Positions 1-8,728 of a DNA stretch of 64,000 nucleotides are shown here, in pieces (the first letter of the stretch is position 1; the number at the start of each line of letters is the position of its first letter). The translations under genes were made by a program, and so were the position numbers. This DNA comes from Imperialibacter sp040222815 (GTDB lineage: Bacteria > Bacteroidota > Bacteroidia > Cytophagales > Cyclobacteriaceae), in contig NZ_JAVKCH010000053.1 in assembly GCF_040222815.1 (NCBI RefSeq), positions 124,001-188,000 of the forward strand. The letters are read 5' to 3'. The notes beneath the pieces were generated by a model, which had not been told where the DNA came from, ran no database searches, and saw only the letters and a program-made list of their open reading frames with translations.

Positions 1-42
1 AAAAATAGGAGAAAGATACCAACACCACCAAATGACAGGCTT

Positions 43-1014
43 ATGAAGAACTTCCTACTTTTTATAATCCTCATGGCATCGGAAATTTCTTATTGTGCCG
101 GGCAAACCCTCAAGAGTTTTAATAGTGGTACTTTGAAACTGTATTATGAAGAGTACGGCAATGGCCCTGCGCTTTATATTTTATCAGGTGGGCCTGGAGA
201 GGCACCAGAACACCCCTATCGACAGATAGTTGACAGCCTTAAGTCCTTCTACACTTGCATTCTAATCCATCAGCGAGGCGCTGGAAAATCAAGGAATATA
301 CCGATTAATGAAGAAACAATATCAATAAAGAATTACACACAGGACATTGAAGTGCTACGGAAAACCCGTGGCGACAAAAAGATTACTCTGCTTGGAGTTT
401 CATGGGGCGGTTTACTTGCCATGAACTATGCCGCACTCTACCCCGAATTTGCCTCAAATCTTATTCTCGTATGCTCTGCGCCTCCGTCTTACACAGTTTG
501 GAATGTTCTTTACGACAATCAATTTGCAAGGCGATCAAAAATCGAACTCGACTCTATGATACTCTTGCAAAGTGTTTTTTCAACGAAAAGTGAAAGGGAG
601 CTGGACTCTCTAAAATTCGCATGCCCTGATTGCAAAGAAGTGATAGCTTACAAAGAATTTATTGCGCTGCATGTAAGGGCTATGTACTATGACAGGAGCA
701 AAGTATCAAGGGCATACATTAACGACATCTTTTACAATTTCAATTTTCAACCTATTCCAATAATTGACGAGGAAGTATTGGAAACCAAATGGGACATCAC
801 CGACAAATTAAAGAAACTGAAAACTCCGGCTTTGATTGTCTATGGTCGGCAAGATGATCAGGGAGAATCAACTTTTTTTATACAGAAAGAAAGCTTAAGA
901 TTCAGCGAGACACATGTCATTGAACAGTGCGGTCACGAGATTATAGAGGAGCAGCCGACAGCGTTTTTTGAAATCGTTTTGGACTACGTAAGGCGTACTG
1001 TCAATAGAAACTGA
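43..1014 (+). CDS. Secreted alpha/beta hydrolase, proline iminopeptidase-like
   Basis: The 323-residue protein opens with a signal peptide ending near residue 20, so it probably acts in the periplasm or on the surface. An oxyanion-hole stretch LSGGPGEAP (about residues 47-55) matches the HGGPG region of prolyl aminopeptidase-type S33 hydrolases, the nucleophile elbow is GVSWGG (about 118-123), and an acid (YGRQDD) and a late histidine (CGHE) complete a plausible catalytic triad. The family hydrolyses N-terminal proline peptides or small esters and amides; the substrate here is unknown. It stands alone, with the RapA gene converging on its 3' end. The start is the only ATG ahead of the signal peptide. 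Family is fairly sure, substrate is not. Confidence 0.85.
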   Translation: MKNFLLFIILMASEISYCAGQTLKSFNSGTLKLYYEEYGNGPALYILSGGPGEAPEHPYRQIVDSLKSFYTCILIHQRGAGKSRNIPINEETISIKNYTQDIEVLRKTRGDKKITLLGVSWGGLLAMNYAALYPEFASNLILVCSAPPSYTVWNVLYDNQFARRSKIELDSMILLQSVFSTKSERELDSLKFACPDCKEVIAYKEFIALHVRAMYYDRSKVSRAYINDIFYNFNFQPIPIIDEEVLETKWDITDKLKKLKTPALIVYGRQDDQGESTFFIQKESLRFSETHVIEQCGHEIIEEQPTAFFEIVLDYVRRTVNRN

Positions 1015-1219
1015 CCACAGTTGAATGGCGACGTATGCTCTCGCAAGCAGCCGCCGGGCAGCGCAGGCTTGTTGGCTCATCTTTTTCGGCGTCTCGCCGC
1101 TACCCGCAAATACTAACTCATCCATACTGCCAGTCAGCCCATTTGAGTATGAAAGCGGGACGCTCAAAATGTGACGAGCCCAAACGGACGCCTTAACTAT
1201 TGACGGATTCTGAACGGAT

Positions 1220-4078
1220 TCACTCCCCCTCCCTCACTAGCTGCACAGCATCCATTCTGATGCGGGCGTTTTTAATGAGAGAGGCAAGTTTAGCCCGCTC
1301 TTCGAGTGCCAGCTGTATTTCTTCCGGCCTGACGTTCTCGTTTTTGGCGTGAAGCGCCTTCAGCCGACCGATTTCATGGTTCATGGTCAGGCTCATTTCT
1401 TGCATTCCTTTCAAAACTTCGTCTGCTTTTAGCTCTTCGGCCACCGCTGTTGCCGCTTTGAGCATGTTGGGAAGAATTTCATCTACAAGCGTATCATTTT
1501 CCAGCATATCGTCGACCCGTCCGGGTCTCAGGTGTTGATCGAACAGTTCAATCGGATAATCATCCGTTACATCTTCGCCACCATGGTCAACGACCACCCT
1601 TAGCGGCGTGGCAGGCAGAAAGCGATCCACATGCGTGCTTTGGCCGCCTGAAGTTTCCAGCACAAAGAGTACTTCCAAAAGAATGGCGGAGTTCTTAGTT
1701 CCCCGAAGGACGCCATAGCTGGCCCCTCCCGTGCCCAAGCTCAATACCATGTCCATAGCACCGGTAGTCATCGGGTGATCCCAGCTAACGAAACCAATGT
1801 CCTCCCTGGCCAGGGCACGTTTCCGGTCGAAAGTAACCGCCATGCCTTCGTCAGGTAGGGAAGGGAATTTGTATGTATTGGCCTGCGTAGGGTGCAGCAA
1901 ATACGTTCGGGGTGCCAGATCCTCCATGTCAATAGAAAAATGGTGAAAAACCTGAATCATGTACTTCTCCAGCCCCGTATCAAGATCGGCCTCTCCGATC
2001 TGTTCAATGAGTTTTTTAGCTACTTCGGGTCGGAAGGAATTCATTTCGAGCAATCGATCACGGCCATTGGCAAGCATCTGCTTTAGGTCTTGCTGAAAGG
2101 TAACGGTGTCAGCAATAAGCGATGCCAGTTGACTACCTGCCTCTGGCGACGCAACCAACATGGTAGCCTTTTTCAGCCTGTCGCCAAACAAATGCGCCAG
2201 CTGATTGCCGCCTTCCAGATTTTCTTCAAAGGCATTGAGCCCCTCATGAAACCACCTCACAAGCACTTCCTGCGGGCTGCCAATAAGGTAAGGCACATGG
2301 ATCTGGATGTCTTCCGACTGCCCTATCCGATCCAATCGCCCAATCCGTTGCTCCAGTAACTCCGGATGAGCTGGTAAATCGAACAAAATAAGGTGGTGGG
2401 CAAATTGAAAATTCCTGCCCTCACTGCCAATTTCGGAGCAGAGAAGCAGTCGGGCACCATCAGGCTCAGCAAACCAGGCTGCATTCCTATCTCGCTGCAC
2501 AATGGTGAGGTCTTCGTGGAAAACGCCCACTTTGATGCCGCTGAGCTGACCTAAGGCACTTTCCAATGCCAGCACTTTTTCTTTGCTCCGGCAAATGAGC
2601 ACTGCCTTTGCAGGCTTCAGCTTCTTCATCAGCTTCACCAGCCAGCTCACCCTCGGGTCTTCTTCAAACCAAAATTTTTGCGATGGGGCATCAGCTGCCG
2701 ATGGCTCTGAGTCGATGGCATATTCCTGCGACAACCGATCTATCCACAAGTTGTGCTGCTCATCTGCTTTGATAGGAACAAGATGCGCCTTCCGCTTAGG
2801 GAACCCACTCATTGCCGATCGGGTGTTTCGGAACACCACCCGGCCCGGCCCGTGCTGGTCGAGCAAATCTTCAATAAGGTTGTTTTTTGCTGCCTCTCCG
2901 CCTTTTGCCAGGGCGGCTATTCTCTCTTTGCCAAACATCGATTCCAGCAACTGAGTGTCGGCTGCCTGCAAGGGTTTTCCTGAAGAGAGTGCTTCTACAA
3001 TATTGGCGATGGCTTTGTAGTCGTGCGGTTCATTTTTGAATGCCTCATAGTTGGCGTACCTGTCCGGATCCAGCAGCCTAAGCCGGGCGAAATGGCTTTC
3101 TACGCCCAGTTGCTCGGGGGTGGCGGTCAAAAGCAGTAGTCCTTTTGCTACCCGGCTCAAAAGCTCCACAATGCCATATTCAGGGCTGGCTTTGTCCACC
3201 GACCATTCCAAATGGTGGGCTTCATCCACCACCAGCATGTCCCAACCGGCAGAAAGCGCCTGACTGGCCCGTACTTGTGAACCTGCTAAGAAAGAAGTGC
3301 TGCAAATAATCAATTGATCGTCGAGAAACGGGTTGCCATCGGGGGCACCGGCATCGAGCGAAGCACAGCGCACTTCGTCGTAAATATGGAACCACAAATT
3401 AAACCGCCTGAGCATTTCCACAAACCACTGGTGAACCAGTGAGTCGGGCACGAGAATCAGCACCCTGGAAATACGCCCGGTCAACAGCAGCCGGTGCAAA
3501 ATCAAACAGGCTTCGATGGTTTTCCCTAGCCCTACCTGGTCCGACAGCAGCACCCGGGGGGCATGCCGTGCACTCACCTCATGGGCGATGTACAATTGAT
3601 GAGGTATCAGGTCAATCCGGCCCCCTACAAACCCATTGATGGGCGAAATTCTGCGGTTGTGGTCGTAGTAAAGCGTCTTCCTGCGTAAGGCAAATAGTTC
3701 GGGTGTATCGACATCCCCCATAAACAGGCGGTCGTCTACACCGTGCCTAACAGACACATCACCAAGGTCGGCCTCCGACAGCTGCCTGCCCTGACCGATA
3801 TAGATAAATAAGTGCCCGTCCGCTTCCACACGCTCCACCACCAATGGACGTTTGTCCTTGTCGGCAATAGAATCGCCGGGTTTGAAAGCCACTCTGCGCA
3901 GGGGTGCGTTCTCTACAGTATACTGTCTTACTTCGTCAGCTGCCGGGAAATGCAGCTTTACACGGCCTTTGCTGGCTTCAGTTACGATACCCACGCCCAA
4001 CTCGGGCTCGCCGGCACTCGTCCATCTTTGATCGGGAAAGAAGTTTTCCAAAGGATAATTATTGTTCGGTGAATACAC
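1220..4078 (-). CDS. rapA: RapA/HepA-like SNF2-family RNA polymerase-associated ATPase
   Basis: This 952-residue protein has the length and layout of RapA (about 968 residues in E. coli), the Swi2/Snf2 ATPase that recycles stalled RNA polymerase. The N-terminus carries the RapA-type small beta-rich segment (QRWTSAGEPELGVG, about residues 17-30). Then come Walker A GLGKT (183-187), DEAH (about 285), LLTATP, and helicase motif VI QRIGRLDRIGQ. The long C-terminal part resembles the RapA tail and ends in a helical, charged segment. The start appears to be GTG at 4078, since no ATG precedes the conserved N-terminus. A partial -7-like element (GACCTTTG on the minus strand) lies upstream. RapA is best known from Gammaproteobacteria, so its place in an accessory stretch of a Bacteroidota genome hints at transfer. 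A DNA-targeting SNF2 role cannot be excluded. Confidence 0.85.
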   Translation of the reverse strand: MYSPNNNYPLENFFPDQRWTSAGEPELGVGIVTEASKGRVKLHFPAADEVRQYTVENAPLRRVAFKPGDSIADKDKRPLVVERVEADGHLFIYIGQGRQLSEADLGDVSVRHGVDDRLFMGDVDTPELFALRRKTLYYDHNRRISPINGFVGGRIDLIPHQLYIAHEVSARHAPRVLLSDQVGLGKTIEACLILHRLLLTGRISRVLILVPDSLVHQWFVEMLRRFNLWFHIYDEVRCASLDAGAPDGNPFLDDQLIICSTSFLAGSQVRASQALSAGWDMLVVDEAHHLEWSVDKASPEYGIVELLSRVAKGLLLLTATPEQLGVESHFARLRLLDPDRYANYEAFKNEPHDYKAIANIVEALSSGKPLQAADTQLLESMFGKERIAALAKGGEAAKNNLIEDLLDQHGPGRVVFRNTRSAMSGFPKRKAHLVPIKADEQHNLWIDRLSQEYAIDSEPSAADAPSQKFWFEEDPRVSWLVKLMKKLKPAKAVLICRSKEKVLALESALGQLSGIKVGVFHEDLTIVQRDRNAAWFAEPDGARLLLCSEIGSEGRNFQFAHHLILFDLPAHPELLEQRIGRLDRIGQSEDIQIHVPYLIGSPQEVLVRWFHEGLNAFEENLEGGNQLAHLFGDRLKKATMLVASPEAGSQLASLIADTVTFQQDLKQMLANGRDRLLEMNSFRPEVAKKLIEQIGEADLDTGLEKYMIQVFHHFSIDMEDLAPRTYLLHPTQANTYKFPSLPDEGMAVTFDRKRALAREDIGFVSWDHPMTTGAMDMVLSLGTGGASYGVLRGTKNSAILLEVLFVLETSGGQSTHVDRFLPATPLRVVVDHGGEDVTDDYPIELFDQHLRPGRVDDMLENDTLVDEILPNMLKAATAVAEELKADEVLKGMQEMSLTMNHEIGRLKALHAKNENVRPEEIQLALEERAKLASLIKNARIRMDAVQLVREGE

Positions 4079-4321
4079 TGCTACCCTGGGTAAGGGTGCG
4101 TCGTTTTATTAAGAACGCAAAGGTCTTCAATTTTTGGTTATGATGGTGCTTATATATTGAGTACCTGAACCTATTGGCCGTTTTGCAAACGGATAAATTG
4201 GCTTTGCATGTGTCAGTCAGCTATTTTGATGGTTGAAATGAAAAATGGTTATAATGGGGGTATGGGCCGGTTCATACCTAATTGTTAGCAGCAACAACCA
4301 AAGACCAAAAACTATCTGTCA

Positions 4322-5113
4322 ATGATAAAAATAAGTATCGTAATAACTCTTCTTTTAATGTCAACTAACATTTTCTCTCAGACACCCAAGAAATCTGAAT
4401 CTGTTTCAATAAATGGAAAAACCGTCTTTTACGAAATTTATGGTGAGGGAGAGCCTTTGTTCTTATTGCATGGTTACACTCAATCTTCTAAATCATGGAA
4501 ACCGTATGTCAAAGATTACGAGAAAGAATATGAAGTATACTTAATCGATTTAACAGGACACGGGAAGTCGGAGCCCTTTAAGCAAGATTTATCCATAAGA
4601 TCGGTTGCCGAGGATCTTAATTCCTTAATCCAGTATTTACAATTAGAACAAATCAAAGCTATTGGATTCAGTTTTGGTGGAGATGTGCTCTATCAACTTG
4701 CCTTGATCAATCCCTTTGTAATAGAATCCATGATAACTATTGGGGCTGTAGGTACATGGACAATCAATGACTTTCCTGAGTACTTAAAAGTATTTAATTT
4801 CGAAAATCGTGACAATTTTCCCTGGTTAAAGACATCTCATGATGGAGATGAACACATCAAAGCCATGATGGATCAGTTTAAAAATTATACCATCAAGGTA
4901 AGTGACGAAGAATTGCAAAGTATAAAACCAGAGGTATTAATAATGATAGGTGATGATGATGAAGGCATGGATTTGGTAGAGGTAGCCAGGGTCAAGAAAA
5001 ATCTACCTAAATCCGATCTTTGGGTATTGCCAAACGTTGCTCATGGGGCTCATGAAGGCGAAACCAAGGATGAGTTTATACTTAAGTCAAAAGTCTTTCT
5101 AACTAAAAAATAA
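4322..5113 (+). CDS. Secreted alpha/beta hydrolase
   Basis: The 263-residue protein has a signal peptide (MIKISIVITLLLMSTNIFSQ), a HGYTQS oxyanion region (about residues 50-55), the nucleophile elbow GFSFGG (about 120-125), an aspartate-rich acid loop (GDDDEG) and a catalytic histidine in VAHGAHEG near the C-terminus. It therefore has a full serine-hydrolase triad and probably acts outside the cytoplasm on an ester or related small molecule. It is not closely similar to the hydrolase at the left end of the window, which has the GGPG-type oxyanion loop. The flanking spacers are about 243 and 97 bases, so it is probably transcribed alone. The A/T-rich codon use resembles the following small genes more than the RapA gene. 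Confidence 0.85.
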   Translation: MIKISIVITLLLMSTNIFSQTPKKSESVSINGKTVFYEIYGEGEPLFLLHGYTQSSKSWKPYVKDYEKEYEVYLIDLTGHGKSEPFKQDLSIRSVAEDLNSLIQYLQLEQIKAIGFSFGGDVLYQLALINPFVIESMITIGAVGTWTINDFPEYLKVFNFENRDNFPWLKTSHDGDEHIKAMMDQFKNYTIKVSDEELQSIKPEVLIMIGDDDEGMDLVEVARVKKNLPKSDLWVLPNVAHGAHEGETKDEFILKSKVFLTKK

Positions 5114-5129
5114 AAGATAGTAAAATAGT

Positions 5130-5181
5130 CTATGAAACATGGCCGCTCAAGCCAACGCAATGGTCCGACCACGGTTCATAG
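5130..5181. repeat. Imperfect inverted repeat in the spacer after the hydrolase
   Basis: The arms 5130-5142 (ctatgaaacatgg) and 5169-5181 (ccacggttcatag) pair at 11 of 13 positions around a 26-base centre, which itself contains a small hairpin (tggt ccg acca). No T-tract follows, so it is not an ordinary intrinsic terminator. It may be a recombination-site or repeat remnant; function unknown. Confidence 0.4.
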
Positions 5182-5210
5182 ATCGTTGTGGTGCATTTGA
5201 AGAAAACTGA

Positions 5211-5774
5211 ATGAAAAGAACACTTGAAGAACAGCGAGTTGAATTTTCCAATCAAAAATTTATCGCCACACCTTTATCCGGGTTGATTGTTTGGGCGGTT
5301 ATTGGATTTATCGGGATATTTTTCTCTGATTTTATAGCGGTTTGGTCAATATTCATAGGAACCGGAAGCATAGTTTATTTAGGTTTGTTTCTATCAAAAT
5401 TCACAGGCGAAAATTTCCTGGATAAAAGCAAGCCGAAAAATGAATTTGACAGACTCTTCTTTTACACGGTTGGGCAAGCCGTATTGGTGTATTCAATTGC
5501 CATTCCATTTTTCCTGGTGGACTATTCGTCGTTGCCGCTTACGGTAGGGATTTTGACAGGATTGATGTGGCTCCCATTTTCATGGATTATCAATCATTGG
5601 GTAGGAGTTTTTCATGCGCTGACGAGAACAATTCTGATCCTTGTTCTTTGGTACCTGTTTCCCGAATACAGGTTCATTTCAATTCCTTTTGGGGTAGTAT
5701 TAATTTATAGCCTTACAATTCTAATTTTAAGGAAAAGAAAGCTGAGTAAAAGCGCAGTGCGACAATGGTCTTGA
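5211..5774 (+). CDS. Small polytopic membrane protein of unknown function
   Basis: The 187-residue protein has a charged N-terminus (MKRTLEEQR) followed by about six hydrophobic segments, for example around residues 25-45, 47-62, 85-105, 110-130, 135-152 and 155-173, and a basic tail. It has no signal peptide, catalytic motif or cofactor site. In character it resembles the small DUF7010-type integral membrane proteins, but I cannot confirm that family. It lies alone between two noncoding spacers in a run of unrelated plus-strand genes. Confidence 0.65.
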   Translation: MKRTLEEQRVEFSNQKFIATPLSGLIVWAVIGFIGIFFSDFIAVWSIFIGTGSIVYLGLFLSKFTGENFLDKSKPKNEFDRLFFYTVGQAVLVYSIAIPFFLVDYSSLPLTVGILTGLMWLPFSWIINHWVGVFHALTRTILILVLWYLFPEYRFISIPFGVVLIYSLTILILRKRKLSKSAVRQWS

Positions 5775-5896
5775 GTGACTGACTTTACTTGGTTATCCCT
5801 GGAAAAGCGGCTATCTTAGTTGTGCTGCTTCTGACACTTTTTTGCCGATTGATAGCAACAAGCAGGCTTTTGATGCAGGAAAACAATTAATTCGAA

Positions 5897-6538
5897 ATGA
5901 ACCTCTCTCAAAAAGCAAAAAGGATTTATACTCAAATCGACAAGAGCAATATTAAGTTTGGTGATTTGAGAAAGATCGCAAATGATATTAAGAAGGATCA
6001 TGAATTGGCGCTTGAGTTGTGGTCAACTGGCAAATTTTTCCCTCGGCAGCTAGCTATCCTGATTATGGATAAAAAACTTATCAAGCAGGAGTTTGTCGAC
6101 AAAATCGATCGTGACATGCAGAATCATGACATGGACGAAAGAAATCAATTGACTGACTGGTTCATGGCAAATCAACTATCGAAAGACAAGAATACAATAG
6201 CTCTTATTGAATCATGGAAAAAAAGCTCTTCGGTGATGCAAAGGCGGATATTTTGGTACCATCAGGCAAGGCTGAGATGGATGGGAAATACCAACCAATC
6301 CAATACAGAAGAGCTATTAACTTCAATTGAAAAAAACATAGCTGATGAACAGCCTGAAGTGCAATGGGCAATGAACTATACCGCAGGCCAAATAGGCAAG
6401 TGGCAAGAAAAGTATCGTGCTAGATGCATCAGCATAGGGGAGGAAACCGGTCTTTACAGGGACGAAGTGGTGGCGAAAAATTGTACGCCAAGTTATCTGC
6501 CTGAATTTATTCGAATTGAAGCCGCTAAAGTAAGATAA
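5897..6538 (+). CDS. DNA alkylation repair (AlkD-like) HEAT-fold protein
   Basis: The 213-residue all-helical protein has the look of the DNA alkylation repair family (AlkC/AlkD): N-terminal helices with LRKIANDIKKDHELALELW (about residues 23-41), then FFPRQLAILIMDK, a DWF segment, a WxxS plus R-F-W-Y-H helix (about 109-124) and a C-terminal PEVQWAMNYTAGQIG helix. Classic AlkD excises alkylated bases with a Trp/Asp/Arg-lined groove; the shortened members typical of Bacteroidota are often uncharacterised. It ends 15 bases before the SRPBCC gene, so the two are probably cotranscribed. The family is likely and base-excision activity is not proven. Confidence 0.75.
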   Translation: MNLSQKAKRIYTQIDKSNIKFGDLRKIANDIKKDHELALELWSTGKFFPRQLAILIMDKKLIKQEFVDKIDRDMQNHDMDERNQLTDWFMANQLSKDKNTIALIESWKKSSSVMQRRIFWYHQARLRWMGNTNQSNTEELLTSIEKNIADEQPEVQWAMNYTAGQIGKWQEKYRARCISIGEETGLYRDEVVAKNCTPSYLPEFIRIEAAKVR

Positions 6539-6553
6539 ACAAAAGCCAGTCCT

Positions 6554-7090
6554 ATGAAATATCTGAAATACGCCCTTGGAATCGTAGCCGTCTTGTTTAT
6601 TACATTTCTACTTTTTGGGTTGATGAAGCCCAAATTGTATTATGAATGCGAAATAATGGTCGAAAAACCTGTGGCTGAATCCTGGGCTGTCACTCAGGAT
6701 GAAGAGAAAATGTCAGAGTGGTTGCCAGGATTTCTAAAAATAGAAAACGTCAGTGGCACCCCTGGTACCGTAGGCTCAGTATCAAACGTGTATTTCGATG
6801 AAGAGGGGCAGGAAATTATTATTCGGGAAACGATTACAGAGATTGTGCCTGAAGAATCTATATCTATGTCGTACGCATCCGACTTCATGGATATGGACTA
6901 CAGGATGACCATGACTGCTATCAATGGAAAAACGAAAGTTAGCTCTAGCACGACCGCCATGGGAAATGGTATAATATCAAAATCCTTATTGGCCATTATG
7001 GGAAACTCTATCATAGATCAGGAGGAAACCAACCTTATGATGCTCAAGAAGACCATCGAGAACAATAACAAGAACTATTTTCCCAACTAA
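6554..7090 (+). CDS. Membrane-anchored SRPBCC (START-like) domain protein
   Basis: The 178-residue protein has one N-terminal hydrophobic anchor (about residues 6-24) and then a polyketide cyclase/START-type helix-grip domain. The typical opening VEKPVAESWAVTQDEEKMSEWLPG (about 37-60), the central REXITEIVPEESISMSY strand pair and a long C-terminal helix are all visible. Such domains bind hydrophobic ligands in a cavity, and the anchor would place this one at the outer face of the inner membrane. It directly follows the AlkD-like gene. No catalytic residue or ligand can be inferred. Confidence 0.75.
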   Translation: MKYLKYALGIVAVLFITFLLFGLMKPKLYYECEIMVEKPVAESWAVTQDEEKMSEWLPGFLKIENVSGTPGTVGSVSNVYFDEEGQEIIIRETITEIVPEESISMSYASDFMDMDYRMTMTAINGKTKVSSSTTAMGNGIISKSLLAIMGNSIIDQEETNLMMLKKTIENNNKNYFPN

Positions 7091-7217
7091 GTAAACCAAT
7101 TTCACAGCTAAGAAAGGGTAACGTTAAGTATGGAATGCCATCAACTGACATAGGACGATGATGGAAGGCTCGTCGGGGTATTGCCATGTTTACTTGATGC
7201 TGAAAGGGGGAAGGAAA

Positions 7218-7784
7218 ATGACATACGACAAATACTACCAGACGGAAAATTTATTTGGAGAGCCATATGCCGAGTTGATTGAGTTTTTCAAAAGCTACGA
7301 ACCTAAGGGAAAACTACTTGACTTAGGTTGTGGACAAGGCAGAGATGCCATAGCCCTGGCAAGACTCGGATACAGAGTAACCGGAGTTGACAACTCAAAA
7401 GCCGGCATCGACCAGATGATTAGAGTATCCAACTCAGAAAGCCTGAAAATTACTGGATTGGTCAGTGATATGTATGATTTTGATAACTATGGAGATTTTG
7501 ACATTGTATTGCTCGATTCCATTTTTCATTTCGAGCAACGTGACAGGCAAAAAGAAATTTCTTTGATTACTAAAACTGCAAACGACCTAAGGCACAACGG
7601 ATTAATTTGCGTATGCATTCAGAATTCTGGATCCAAGGTTAGGGTTTTAAAGGAAGCGATCAATAATGCAAAACCAGATTTTGTCACACTCAATGATTCA
7701 TCTTTGATTTACTTGTATGAAGATGACGAATCAGGCCATAAATCAACGACTAAATATTGTATGTATATCGTGAGAAAAAAATGA
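7218..7784 (+). CDS. Class I SAM-dependent methyltransferase, TehB-like
   Basis: The 188-residue form contains the SAM-binding motif LLDLGCGQGRDAIALARLG followed by the acidic loop GVDNS, then IVLLDSIFHF in the position of motif IV. This is the fold of TehB-type small-molecule methyltransferases. An in-frame ATG lies 60 bases upstream, but ATG 7218 is preceded by a purine-rich stretch and opens with the usual YDKYYQTENLFGEP helix, so I prefer it. The stop overlaps the next start (ATGA), which indicates translational coupling to the M28 peptidase gene. The substrate is unknown. Confidence 0.8.
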   Translation: MTYDKYYQTENLFGEPYAELIEFFKSYEPKGKLLDLGCGQGRDAIALARLGYRVTGVDNSKAGIDQMIRVSNSESLKITGLVSDMYDFDNYGDFDIVLLDSIFHFEQRDRQKEISLITKTANDLRHNGLICVCIQNSGSKVRVLKEAINNAKPDFVTLNDSSLIYLYEDDESGHKSTTKYCMYIVRKK

Positions 7785-8728
7785 GAAATACCTCGCTGGC
7801 TTTTCTTTTAGCACTATCGCTATCGTCTTGTCAATCCAATCAGGAGTCCAACGCACATATTGTCGACGATTTACCTGAAGACAAAGCCGAATATCAAAAG
7901 ACAATTGTCGGGCACTTGTCCGGAAAATATGAATTGGCCAACAAAACCCTGATCAAAAGTCGTTGGTCTGTAGAAGAAAGGGCTGTGGCAAGATTGTATT
8001 TGAAGGAATTGATTGCAACTCTGAACATTGAACCCCGGGAAAATCATTATTCGTCGCCCAACCTCAATCCCGCTATCGACTTATTGCTTGAGCCGTTCAA
8101 GGGCACTAATATTTATGGCATTCTTCCTGCCACCAAAAGCAGCGAAGAGTACATTGTTTTGGGGGCACATTATGATACTGGAAAGAGGAATGCACCGGGT
8201 GCAATTGACAATGCGACGGGAATTGCATTGATATACAGCGTGGTGAAGGAGTTGGCAAAAAGTGAGGTTAGAGACAGGAATCTGATTGTTGTGTTTTTCG
8301 ACCAGGAAGAGGAGGAATTGATTGGAAGCAAAGCCTTTGCAAAACACATCAAAGAAAGTGAATGGAATATACATTCGATCCATTGTTTTGATATGGTTGG
8401 CTGGGATGCAGACGATGATGGTGCCATGGAAGTTTTTTCAGCTTCAGAGTCCCTTTTGGACACGTATCGGACAACGGCAGGTGCCCATGGCAAGCCCCTT
8501 AAAGAAATCGTTATTGACCCGGTAGGATACGACAACAGCTCAACCGACTTTGACGCCTTCGTTCAGGGTGGGTACAATGTGATAGGGGCTGGCGAATGCT
8601 ACTATTTCAGAGACTCGACGCCCTACAAGGATAGCCCAGATGATACGTTTGAAACAGTCAACTTTCAGTATCTCTTGTCTTGCTCAAACATGATTGAGGA
8701 CGTCATAAGAAAAATAGTAATACTATGA
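7781..8728 (+). CDS. M28-family metallopeptidase lipoprotein with an altered zinc ligand
   Basis: The 315-residue product starts at the ATG overlapping the preceding stop and has a lipoprotein signal ending in LSLSSC. The M28 dizinc aminopeptidase motifs follow: AHYDT, AIDNATG (bridging Asp), DQEEEE (catalytic Glu and ligand Glu) and FDMVGWD. The last ligand, normally His in an xHTxxDT motif, reads KDSPDDT, which puts Asp at residue 284 (codon 8630-8632) in place of His. Activity may therefore differ from that of standard family members. It overlaps by four bases with both neighbours, forming a three-gene unit. An upstream in-frame start at 7757 would destroy the lipoprotein signal and is rejected. 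Confidence 0.87.
   Translation: MRNTSLAFLLALSLSSCQSNQESNAHIVDDLPEDKAEYQKTIVGHLSGKYELANKTLIKSRWSVEERAVARLYLKELIATLNIEPRENHYSSPNLNPAIDLLLEPFKGTNIYGILPATKSSEEYIVLGAHYDTGKRNAPGAIDNATGIALIYSVVKELAKSEVRDRNLIVVFFDQEEEELIGSKAFAKHIKESEWNIHSIHCFDMVGWDADDDGAMEVFSASESLLDTYRTTAGAHGKPLKEIVIDPVGYDNSSTDFDAFVQGGYNVIGAGECYYFRDSTPYKDSPDDTFETVNFQYLLSCSNMIEDVIRKIVIL

Noticed and set aside
895..1167. Minus-strand frame of 90 codons across the end of the first hydrolase and the following spacer
   Set aside because: Mostly antisense to the hydrolase, no recognisable family and no ribosome binding or promoter signal; treated as a shadow frame.
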